The position numbers and the translations under genes were made by a program. The notes under the pieces were generated by a model. That model was not told the origin of the DNA. It saw nothing but the letters and a program-made list of their open reading frames with translations, and made no database searches. Shown here piece after piece: positions 1 through 5,194 of a stretch of DNA of 7,523 bases (the stretch's first letter is position 1; the number at the start of each line of letters is the position of its first letter). This DNA comes from an uncultured Clostridia bacterium (GTDB taxonomy: Bacteria; Bacillota; Clostridia; TANB77; CAG-508). The stretch spans positions 1 through 7,523 of the forward strand of contig CANQZP010000064.1 of NCBI GenBank assembly GCA_947628395.1. The letters are read 5' to 3'.

Positions 1-237
1 TGGTTCTATTCTTAAATCTATATTTTGTGTTAGCATCATAAGTTCAACCATTAAATCAAAAACATTATTATCACTATCAATAATAATTGCTACATCTATA
101 TCACTATCTTCAGTATTTGTTCCTTTAGCATAAGAACCAAATATATATACTGCATTAATACTATAATGTTTTGATATTTCTTTAATATATTCTTCTACTT
201 TTTTTAATATTTCTATAGCAACATTTCCTTTAGCCAT
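1..237 (-). CDS. MNT-type nucleotidyltransferase, C-terminal part outside window
   Basis: This is the first 79 codons of a minimal nucleotidyltransferase of the polymerase-beta superfamily (MNT/MntA type). A beta strand leads into G34-S35-Y-A-K-G, followed by D46-I-D48. That is the GSxxx...DxD signature, which binds the nucleotide phosphates and holds two catalytic aspartates. D74 in the final DLRIEP segment sits where the third carboxylate is expected. The gene continues beyond position 1, so its length is unknown; the family is usually about 100-140 residues. The start is well set: AGGAGG (complement of 245-250) lies 7 nt before the ATG. The gene overlaps the end of the HEPN gene by 25 bp, so the two are probably translationally coupled. 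In characterised pairs the MNT partner neutralises the HEPN protein by adding AMP to it. That role here is inferred from family and gene order. Confidence 0.9.
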   Translation of the reverse strand, partial: MAKGNVAIEILKKVEEYIKEISKHYSINAVYIFGSYAKGTNTEDSDIDVAIIIDSDNNVFDLMVELMMLTQNIDLRIEP

Positions 238-608
238 GTTCTAACCTCCTCAATATTTTTTATCTGTTCTGATGTATATTCTTCAGTACACTTTTTAAAA
301 AATTCATCTTTATAATCTTCATATCTAGCACTAATATTAAATGAATTAAATATCATCAACATTGTCATTTTATTGTAATCCAATACGATATTACATTTCT
401 TAGCTAATATAACTAAATTATGAATTTTAGGTGGATTGGGATTATTTTTATTTACTTTAGCATATAATGCTTTTAATAGTTTTTCGATAGTTAAATGTCC
501 AATAAATAATGCCCAAGTATATTGTTTTGTTTCAAAGTTCTTTTTCATAGATTCATAATCTCTATCTGAACTCCCAATCCAATAATTCATTAGATCTGTA
601 TTATTCAT
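213..608 (-). CDS. HEPN-domain protein, partner of the MNT nucleotidyltransferase
   Basis: The 131-residue, mostly helical protein fits the small HEPN family (PF05168-like). Its recognisable landmarks are the helix G37-H38-L-T-I-E42-K-L-L-K-A, the K61-I-H63-N-L-V-I-L-A segment and S93-A-R95-Y-E-D-Y, which match the conserved helix, the 'HxLxxLA' motif and the 'ARYxDY' motif of the family. HEPN proteins paired with MNT enzymes are often RNase toxins, or else substrate-binding subunits of the nucleotidyltransferase. The usual RNase motif Rx4-6H is not present: neither R16, R95 nor R123 has a histidine at the right distance. Catalysis is therefore uncertain. AAGGTG (complement of 617-622) sits about 8 nt before the ATG. 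The MNT gene starts inside its last codons. The gene begins only 30 bp after the tRNA-Lys terminator-like hairpin, with no convincing promoter between. Confidence 0.85.
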   Translation of the reverse strand: MNNTDLMNYWIGSSDRDYESMKKNFETKQYTWALFIGHLTIEKLLKALYAKVNKNNPNPPKIHNLVILAKKCNIVLDYNKMTMLMIFNSFNISARYEDYKDEFFKKCTEEYTSEQIKNIEEVRTWLKEMLL

Positions 609-626
609 ATTATTATCACCTTTTAT

Positions 627-686
627 AAAAAATATAAGAAATCCACCATATTATGAATCTTACACGATTAATAATATGGTGGATTT
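627..686 (-). terminator. Hairpin terminator or attenuator between tRNA-Lys and the HEPN gene
   Basis: Positions 639-653 and 672-686 form a perfect 15-bp inverted repeat. A second inner stem (656-659 with 666-669) extends it towards a 6-nt loop. Read on the minus strand, six T residues (627-632) follow six bases after the stem. It is positioned to end the tRNA transcript. The T tract is offset, so partial read-through into the HEPN-MNT genes is plausible. Confidence 0.7.
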
Positions 687-687
687 A

Positions 688-708
688 CTTATACTGGATT
701 CGTATAAG
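688..708 (-). other. Small hairpin in the tRNA-Lys 3' trailer
   Basis: CTTATAC (688-694) and GTATAAG (702-708) are exact inverted repeats around a 7-nt loop. The hairpin starts 5 nt after the tRNA CCA on the minus strand and lies before the larger hairpin. It may act in 3'-end processing of the precursor. No T tract follows directly, so it is not a terminator by itself. Confidence 0.5.
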
Positions 709-713
709 AATTT

Positions 714-789
714 TGGTGAGCCATAGAGGATTCGAACCTCCGACCGTCAGATTAAGAGTCTGCTGCTCTACCAACTGAGCTAATGGCCC
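714..789 (-). tRNA. tRNA-Lys, anticodon CTT
   Basis: The 76-nt cloverleaf can be folded by eye. The 7-bp acceptor stem pairs 783-789 with 718-724 (one G-T pair). The D stem is GCTC/GAGC, the anticodon loop is CTCTTAA, and the T arm has the TTCGAAT loop. The anticodon CTT lies at the complement of 754-756 and reads AAG lysine codons. CCA is encoded in the gene (complement of 714-716). The outermost anticodon-stem pair (27-43) is a G-A mismatch, a small oddity. The gene has its own promoter immediately upstream. Confidence 0.97.
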
Positions 790-801
790 GTACATTTTTT
801 T

Positions 802-829
802 ATTATACTACATATTTAAATTTTGTCAA
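802..829 (-). promoter_or_regulatory. Promoter of tRNA-Lys
   Basis: On the minus strand a perfect TTGACA (complement of 824-829) is separated by 16 bp from a perfect TATAAT (complement of 802-807). The predicted start of transcription is about 6 nt before the first tRNA base. This is a strong stable-RNA-type promoter, and with the weak terminator downstream it is the best candidate driver of the HEPN-MNT pair. Confidence 0.9.
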
Positions 830-831
830 GT

Positions 832-886
832 AAAAAAAGTAATTAACATGCAAAGAGCAGCCCCAAAATTTTAGGTCTGCTCTTGC
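832..886 (-). terminator. Terminator of the 388-residue gene
   Basis: GCAAAGAGCAG (850-860) pairs with CTGCTCTTGC (877-886) with one bulged base, and the loop contains further CC/GG and A4T4 self-pairing. On the minus strand seven T residues (832-838) follow 11 nt after the stem. That gap is longer than ideal. It lies 16 bp after the stop codon of the 388-residue gene and just upstream of the tRNA promoter, insulating the two units. Confidence 0.7.
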
Positions 887-902
887 AACATAAATTACCA
901 AC

Positions 903-2069
903 TTAAATCTTACATTTCCAAAATTCTCTGAAAAAGTTGTCAAAATTCTTAGCTCTTGAAGTGCTAGTACGTATGTCTATACATATACGTGAACTATCAT
1001 TATTGATTTTTGAAATATATGCATAGTAACGAGTAAGCTCTGCATCTTCAAAGCCATGTTCCAAGAGATACTTTTCAAGCATTTCTGCTGACTCAAATTT
1101 AAGACACTTTAATTCTTCTAAAGCCTTTTTTGCTTCGTCAGAACTTGAGAATCTAATTAAACTGCTTTGCTTACTAGTTTCAAGACAGTCGGGACGATAC
1201 TTGCTTACATTCTCTACTTGAATAAAATCTGCATGTGTAAAACAAGATTTATAATTTCCTCTGTCCAAATTAGGAACAACATCAAGAAGAGACTTTTTTA
1301 ATTCTTCTAGAGAAAGAAATCCCATGCTTCCAATTTCTCTCAACTTAGAAATTTTTTCTTCTTTTTCCCTTACATTAGGAAGGCCAACTAATTTGGTCAA
1401 ATCCTTTTCAAGAGTATAAAGAATACTGAAGCAATTGCGATTATTTACTTCATTTTGAGTCTGTTTATGAATTACCCAAGTTGAACCAGAGACTTTAGTA
1501 AGAACTTCCTCCTCATAAGAATGGCTATTATGGTAATGCTCTGACCAACTTTTGGTTCTTCCCAAATCAAAGAGAACTTTATTGCTTTCTCCATCTGTAA
1601 GCAAGTAGGAAAAGCACTTACCACCATAATAACTTGCATTACGGATAAGAAAATTTTTATTTGGGTTTTCATGTCTTATAGCAGAAATACCATGTTCATC
1701 CAAAAATTCTTGAAAAGACTCATTTCTAAAATAAGAATAACGTTTGTCAATAGGACCACTAGCCAATCCAATAATACCATTAGATAGCTTCGTTCCTTTT
1801 GGAATTACATAACATTTTTTTAAAGTTCTTAATGGTATACCAGGAACTTTAAGTGTCAGCTTTGCAAATCCATTTGGTTGGATAACATATCTCATGCTAT
1901 GTTCGCCATCAAAATATTTTTCAATGGCATCACATCTAATCCATCCATTATCACTGATAGTACAGTTCCAACCGTCTGCAATTACATGAGTAGGTTCAAA
2001 AATTTTAACATACCGTCCAATTGCTTCCTCAAAAAAACCATCTTTGATACGTACTTGTAATATAGCCAT
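903..2069 (-). CDS. Protein of unknown function, 388 residues
   Basis: I do not recognise a family. The protein is soluble-looking, with no signal peptide and no membrane segment. The first 115 residues alternate short hydrophobic stretches with glycine, proline and tryptophan, as in a beta-rich fold. A histidine-rich patch H178-Y-H180-N-S-H183 lies near the middle. Residues 221-265 and 309-350 are charged and leucine-rich, probably helical. Cysteines are scattered (36, 46, 87, 152, 213, 276, 295, 322, 363, 386) without a clear zinc-finger spacing. The start is supported by AAAGGA (complement of 2076-2081) 6 nt before the ATG. The gene stands alone, with its own promoter, long structured leader and terminator. 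Its GC content is visibly higher than that of the neighbours and it uses CGT and CGG for arginine more often, which suggests transfer. The ORF is certainly real on length and signals; its function is open. Confidence 0.85.
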   Translation of the reverse strand: MAILQVRIKDGFFEEAIGRYVKIFEPTHVIADGWNCTISDNGWIRCDAIEKYFDGEHSMRYVIQPNGFAKLTLKVPGIPLRTLKKCYVIPKGTKLSNGIIGLASGPIDKRYSYFRNESFQEFLDEHGISAIRHENPNKNFLIRNASYYGGKCFSYLLTDGESNKVLFDLGRTKSWSEHYHNSHSYEEEVLTKVSGSTWVIHKQTQNEVNNRNCFSILYTLEKDLTKLVGLPNVREKEEKISKLREIGSMGFLSLEELKKSLLDVVPNLDRGNYKSCFTHADFIQVENVSKYRPDCLETSKQSSLIRFSSSDEAKKALEELKCLKFESAEMLEKYLLEHGFEDAELTRYYAYISKINNDSSRICIDIRTSTSRAKNFDNFFREFWKCKI

Positions 2070-2224
2070 AATTTTTCCTTTCCCTAATACCCACTTAAAG
2101 TGGCGTTCGTTCCCAAAATATAAAGCTTGGCAACCTTATATTTTTGCTTCATTAGCGGGGCGTTCCTTTAGAATAATAATTTTTTTGCACGAGGAAAAAA
2201 GATTTCTCAAGTTAGTAATTTATG

Positions 2225-2251
2225 AGATAACTCAAGAAGTTATCTTTTTTT
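2225..2251 (+). terminator. Terminator-like hairpin on the plus strand
   Basis: AGATAACT (2225-2232) and AGTTATCT (2238-2245) form an 8-bp stem with a 5-nt loop, followed at once by T residues to 2251. This is the form of an intrinsic terminator for plus-strand transcription. No plus-strand gene lies upstream: the sequence is the antisense of the leader and 5' part of the 388-residue gene. It may end an antisense RNA, or it may simply be part of the minus-strand leader structure. Confidence 0.5.
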
Positions 2252-2258
2252 CAATGTG

Positions 2259-2281
2259 CATGCAAAATACACGTTTGCATG
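2259..2281. repeat. 8-bp palindrome at the predicted transcription start
   Basis: CATGCAAA and TTTGCATG are separated by 7 bp. The element begins 6 bp downstream of the -10 box of the minus-strand promoter, so it covers the start site. It could be a repressor operator or a 5'-end hairpin that stabilises the transcript. The sequence alone does not decide between these. Confidence 0.6.
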
Positions 2282-2286
2282 TATAT

Positions 2287-2315
2287 ATTATAACATAATA
2301 AGTGAATTATGTAAA
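2287..2315 (-). promoter_or_regulatory. Promoter of the 388-residue gene
   Basis: On the minus strand TTTACA (complement of 2310-2315) lies 17 bp before a perfect TATAAT (complement of 2287-2292). It is divergent from the plus-strand promoter of the 30-codon ORF; the two -35 boxes are about 21 bp apart. Confidence 0.8.
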
Positions 2316-2336
2316 ATTTTACTTTTTTTGTAGATA

Positions 2337-2365
2337 TTTACTTTACACAAAAAAAGTGGTATAAT
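2337..2365 (+). promoter_or_regulatory. Promoter of the 30-codon ORF
   Basis: TTTACT (2337-2342) is followed after 17 bp by a perfect TATAAT (2360-2365). Transcription should start near 2372, giving a leader of about 50 nt before the ATG at 2421. Confidence 0.75.
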
Positions 2366-2420
2366 AATAATTACCGTGGGAATAATAATTAAATAAATAT
2401 AAATTTAAGAGGTGATTGTT

Positions 2421-2513
2421 ATGGACAGTATATTTCAATTTACTAAATATACCTATGATAAAGAATATTTACCATCAATCATGGATGGAAAGATAGATGA
2501 AGAATTTTGTTAA
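2421..2513 (+). CDS. Small protein of 30 residues, unknown function
   Basis: The ORF is very short but carries a full set of expression signals. Its promoter is at 2337-2365, AGAGGTGA (2408-2415) lies at a normal distance before the ATG, and the TAA stop abuts a strong terminator. The peptide begins MDSIFQFTKYTYDKEYL and ends DEEFC. It is rich in aromatic residues (three Phe, three Tyr) and acidic residues, has no hydrophobic segment long enough for a membrane helix, and ends in a cysteine. I do not recognise it. It is not obviously a fragment of a neighbouring gene, since the terminator follows directly. It could be a small regulatory protein, a peptide signal or the precursor of a modified peptide; nothing in the window chooses among these. 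Confidence 0.65.
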   Translation: MDSIFQFTKYTYDKEYLPSIMDGKIDEEFC

Positions 2514-2557
2514 AAAAAGACTTTGCAAATTAGATTTTTGCAAAGTCTTTTTTTTTT
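2512..2557. terminator. Bidirectional terminator between the 30-codon ORF and the ABC-F gene
   Basis: GACTTTGCAAA (2519-2529) and TTTGCAAAGTC (2537-2547) form a perfect 11-bp stem with a 7-nt loop. Seven A residues lie on the left and ten T residues (2548-2557) on the right, so it works on both strands. On the plus strand it follows the stop codon of the small ORF directly. On the minus strand it begins within the TAA of the ABC-F gene. Confidence 0.95.
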
Positions 2558-4142
2558 AATTTTCAGTTTCTTCTAAATACTCATCATAAGAACATTCACG
2601 AATAACAATATTATTAGATTTTAAATCAATAATTTTATTAGCAACAGTTTGAGTTAATTGATGATCATGAGAAGTAAACAAAATATTTCCACTAAACTTA
2701 GTCATACCCTCATTTAAAGCAGTTATACTCTCCATATCCAAATGATTTGTAGGCTCATCAAATATAAGAAAATTAGCACCAGAAAGCATAATTTTAGATA
2801 AAACACAACGAACCTTTTCACCACCAGATAAAACATTAACTTTTTTTAGAGCCTCCTCACCAGAAAATAACATTCTACCTAAAAAGCTTCTTACATAAGT
2901 TTCATCAGGATCTTTTGAATATTGTCTAAGCCACTCAACAATAGATAAATCACTATCAAACATATAATTATTATCTTTTGGGAAATAACTACTAGAAATA
3001 GTAGTTCCCCAAACAAGCTCACCTTCATCTGGTTCAATTTCCCCTGCAATTATTTGAAATAATACAGTTTTAGAAAGCTCATTATCACATAAAAATGCAA
3101 TTTTATCATCTTTTTTTACAGTAAAAGAAACATTATCTAAAAGTTTTTCTCCATTAACAGTCTTAGAAATATTTTTAACCTCTAAAATTTCTTTTCCAGG
3201 CTCTCTATCAGGCTTAAAATCAATATAAGGATATTTTCTATTTGAAGGTTTAATCTCATCTAATTGAATTTTTTCTAATGATTTTTTCCTAGAAGTAGCT
3301 TGCTTAGACTTAGAAGCATTAGCACTAAATCTAGCAATAAATTCTTGTAATTCTTTAATTTTTTCTTCTTTCTTTTTATTTTGATCTCTCATTTGTTTCA
3401 AAGCAAGTTGACTAGATTCATACCAGAAATCATAATTTCCAGGATAAACTTTTATTTTTCCAAAGTCAACATCAGCTATATGAGTACATACCTTATTTAA
3501 AAAGTAACGGTCGTGAGAAACAACTATAACAGTATTCTCAAAATTAATTAAAAATTCTTGAAGCCAGTTAATTGTCTTTAAATCCAAATCGTTAGTAGGC
3601 TCGTCTAATAACAAGATATCAGGATTACCAAATAAACTTTGAGCAAGTAATACTTTAACCTTATCTTTAGCTTCAATTTCTTTCATGAATTTATAATGTA
3701 AATCAGTATTAATACCTAAATCATTTAATAGCATTGCAGCATCAGATTCTGCATTCCAACCATCAAGTTCTGCAAAACGTTCTTCCAATTTAGCAGCCTT
3801 CATACCATCTTCTTCTGAAAAATCAGGTTTAGAATAAATAGCTTCCTTTTCTTTCATTATATTGTATAATTCCTGATTTCCCATGATAACAGTATCAATA
3901 ACTTTATACTCTTCAAAAGCAAAGTGGTCTTGTTTTAGTACAGAAAGTCTTTCACCTTTATCCATAGTAACTTCACCTTTGCTAGGTTCAATTTCTCCAG
4001 ATAATACTTTTAAAAAAGTAGATTTACCAGCACCATTTGCACCAATCAATCCATAACAATTACCTTTTGTAAATTTTATATTTACATCTTCAAATAAGAC
4101 TCTCTTGCCAAATCTAACAGTAACACCAACTGAATTTAACAT
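2556..4142 (-). CDS. ABC-F family ATPase, YkpA/YbiT type
   Basis: This 528-residue protein has two ABC ATPase domains and no membrane segment. It closely resembles B. subtilis YkpA (YbiT subfamily). ABC-F proteins bind the ribosomal E site and act on stalled or antibiotic-blocked ribosomes; the role of this subfamily is poorly known. Domain 1 has Walker A G34-A-N-G-A-G-K40-S-T, Walker B/D-loop ILLLDEPTNDLD (176-187) and the switch S209-H-D. The linker (about 241-300) is rich in Lys and Glu. Domain 2 has a degenerate Walker A (352-359, CDNELSKT), signature LSGGEK (438-443), DEPTNHLD (462-469) and S491-H-D. The first signature (154-160) is also degenerate. The family often shows the degenerate sites, but D185, in place of the usual His of DEPTNHLD, is unusual. 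AGGAGG lies 8 nt before the ATG. The short 5' leader leaves no room for the attenuators seen with resistance ABC-F genes, so housekeeping is more likely than drug resistance. Confidence 0.95.
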   Translation of the reverse strand: MLNSVGVTVRFGKRVLFEDVNIKFTKGNCYGLIGANGAGKSTFLKVLSGEIEPSKGEVTMDKGERLSVLKQDHFAFEEYKVIDTVIMGNQELYNIMKEKEAIYSKPDFSEEDGMKAAKLEERFAELDGWNAESDAAMLLNDLGINTDLHYKFMKEIEAKDKVKVLLAQSLFGNPDILLLDEPTNDLDLKTINWLQEFLINFENTVIVVSHDRYFLNKVCTHIADVDFGKIKVYPGNYDFWYESSQLALKQMRDQNKKKEEKIKELQEFIARFSANASKSKQATSRKKSLEKIQLDEIKPSNRKYPYIDFKPDREPGKEILEVKNISKTVNGEKLLDNVSFTVKKDDKIAFLCDNELSKTVLFQIIAGEIEPDEGELVWGTTISSSYFPKDNNYMFDSDLSIVEWLRQYSKDPDETYVRSFLGRMLFSGEEALKKVNVLSGGEKVRCVLSKIMLSGANFLIFDEPTNHLDMESITALNEGMTKFSGNILFTSHDHQLTQTVANKIIDLKSNNIVIRECSYDEYLEETEN

Positions 4143-4174
4143 CCTTAAATCCTCCTAAAAATAAACTGAATGAT

Positions 4175-4203
4175 ATTATACATTAAAAACAGAAAAAATT
4201 CAA
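4175..4203 (-). promoter_or_regulatory. Promoter of the ABC-F gene
   Basis: On the minus strand TTGAAT (complement of 4198-4203) lies 17 bp before a perfect TATAAT (complement of 4175-4180). Transcription should begin about 25 nt before the ATG, leaving just room for the AGGAGG site. The -35 box lies in the left arm of a palindrome shared with the divergent promoter. Confidence 0.85.
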
Positions 4204-4221
4204 ATTTTTATTTGAATTTTT
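4194..4221. repeat. 12-bp palindrome spanning two divergent -35 boxes
   Basis: AAAAATTCAAAT (4194-4205) and ATTTGAATTTTT (4210-4221) are exact inverted repeats around four T residues. Each arm holds one TTGAAT -35 box, one per strand. A protein bound here would affect the ABC-F gene and the methyltransferase-tex unit together. The symmetry may also be only the result of two identical -35 boxes in AT-rich DNA. Confidence 0.7.
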
Positions 4222-4240
4222 AAAATTTGGAAGGTATAAT
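4212..4240 (+). promoter_or_regulatory. Promoter of the methyltransferase-tex unit
   Basis: TTGAAT (4212-4217), a 17-bp spacer and a perfect TATAAT (4235-4240) are seen. The transcript would start near 4247 and carry a leader of about 220 nt, most of it the long inverted repeat at 4262-4447. Confidence 0.85.
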
Positions 4241-4261
4241 AGTTACTGAATAATAATTATA

Positions 4262-4447
4262 TTTTAAAACAATCTAAAAATAAAGCTTTCGAATGTGATT
4301 GGAATGAGTGTATAGATTCTTAAAAAATTAAAATGAGGAAGCGATGGCTAGCGAAGCTAGAACAGCGAGAGGCTCGTTTTAATTTTTGTTAGAATCTATA
4401 ACGAGTGTATTGAGCCGAGAAAGCCTTTATTTTTAATTGTTTTAAAA
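4262..4447 (+). repeat. 186-nt imperfect inverted repeat (MITE-like or large structured leader RNA)
   Basis: The outer arms, 4262-4290 and 4419-4447, pair over about 27 bp with one mismatch region and one bulge. After an unpaired stretch, 4311-4320 pairs perfectly with 4391-4400. Then 4323-4333 pairs with 4377-4387, extended by GAG/CTC. At the tip is CTAGC-GAA-GCTAG (4348-4360). GAGTGTAT occurs as a direct repeat in both internal loops (4306-4313 and 4403-4410), and GGCTC (4371-4375) could instead pair with GAGCC (4412-4416). TTTTAAAA stands at both ends and, being palindromic, could be arm sequence or a target duplication. The element contains no gene. It lies wholly within the predicted 5' leader of the methyltransferase-tex transcript. 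Confidence 0.75.
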
Positions 4448-4465
4448 ATGTATAAGGTGAGAAGT

Positions 4466-5194
4466 ATGGATAAAGATATAGAAATAGTAGATATGATGCT
4501 TGCAATTCTAAAAATATATTTAGAAAAAAATGAAGAAAGATTAAATAAAAAAGAAAAAGAAGATTTAATAAATGGATTAAAAAAATATTATACTACTCCA
4601 AGAAGTAATGTAATTAGTGATAAATTATATGATTTCTTCGTATATTTAGGAATACGAGAACCACGACATCAAACTTTTGGAGAAGAAATCATAAAAAAAT
4701 ATCCAGTAGAAAATTATAAAAATGTATTAGACGTCGGAGCTGGTAGAGTATGTAGATTATCACAATACTTAGAAGAAAAAGGATATAAAGTAACAGCAAT
4801 GGATCCTGATATTAGAATAAGTAAAGAAGAAGCAGACGAAAAAAACATAAAAATAATAAAAGAAAAATTTTCGTGTGATGAATATTCTGAAGGAAAAGAA
4901 GGAACTAATATAGAGAATTATGATCTGCTAATAGGACTAGAGCCTTGTGATGCTACAGAACATATAATAAGACAATGTATAAAATACAATAAAGATTTTG
5001 AAATATTATTATGTGCAAGTCCACATAACAGTATAGAAGGAAAAAAATTTAATACAAGAGAAGAGTGGTATAATTATTTAAAATCAATAAATAGTAAATT
5101 AAAATTAGAAATAATAGATGGTACTTCAAGTTATACAATAGGAAACAAAGAAAAAATCATAGAAAAAAGCGAGGTAGATCATGGAGATAAATAA
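4466..5194 (+). CDS. Class I SAM-dependent methyltransferase, substrate unknown
   Basis: This 242-residue protein transfers a methyl group from S-adenosylmethionine to an unidentified acceptor. Motif I is V87-L-D89-V-G91-A-G93-R. The acidic end of the second strand is A-M-D113-P-D115, which should hold the ribose of SAM. A motif IV-like segment is NYDLLIGLEPCDATE (151-165). The first 80 residues are helical and lysine/glutamate-rich and may form a cap for substrate. I chose ATG 4466 because AAGGTGA (4454-4460) lies just before it. An in-frame ATG at 4448 adds six codons but has no ribosome binding site and touches the end of the inverted repeat. The last 14 bp overlap the start of tex, so the two are co-translated. 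The E-P-C sequence at motif IV is not the NPPY of amino-methylating DNA or protein enzymes. Base composition is very AT-rich, like tex. Confidence 0.82.
   Translation: MDKDIEIVDMMLAILKIYLEKNEERLNKKEKEDLINGLKKYYTTPRSNVISDKLYDFFVYLGIREPRHQTFGEEIIKKYPVENYKNVLDVGAGRVCRLSQYLEEKGYKVTAMDPDIRISKEEADEKNIKIIKEKFSCDEYSEGKEGTNIENYDLLIGLEPCDATEHIIRQCIKYNKDFEILLCASPHNSIEGKKFNTREEWYNYLKSINSKLKLEIIDGTSSYTIGNKEKIIEKSEVDHGDK

Larger units (their letters stand above)
2076..2281 (-). promoter_or_regulatory. Long structured 5' leader of the 388-residue gene
   Basis: About 210 nt separate the predicted transcription start (near 2280) from the ATG. Visible structures are an 8-bp inverted repeat CATGCAAA/TTTGCATG at 2259-2281; an 8-bp stem at 2225-2245; AAAATATAA (2115-2123) pairing with TTATATTTT (2136-2144); and CCACT/AGTGG at 2091-2103. 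GGCGTTC occurs twice as a direct repeat (2102-2108 and 2159-2165). A tiny frame starting within 2259-2262 on the minus strand would give nine codons but has no ribosome binding site. I do not recognise a known riboswitch. Regulation of the downstream gene by RNA structure is an inference. Confidence 0.5.

Noticed and set aside
714..789. tRNA-Lys as an attachment site for an integrated island carrying the 388-residue gene
   Set aside because: No second copy of the tRNA 3' end and no integrase are seen in the window, and the atypical gene lies on the 5' side of the tRNA.
1472..1672. Minus-strand frame of 66 codons within the 388-residue gene
   Set aside because: It is an out-of-frame shadow of the longer gene on the same strand, with no ribosome binding site and no recognisable protein.
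2070..2281. Known riboswitch or T-box in the leader of the 388-residue gene
   Set aside because: I see no T-box sequence and no core of a riboswitch class I know, so I leave it as an unassigned structured leader.
1878..2298. Two plus-strand frames (1878-2060 and 2044-2298) over the 5' part and leader of the 388-residue gene
   Set aside because: They lie antisense to a better-supported gene and have no convincing ribosome binding site or family resemblance. The second runs through the leader hairpins.
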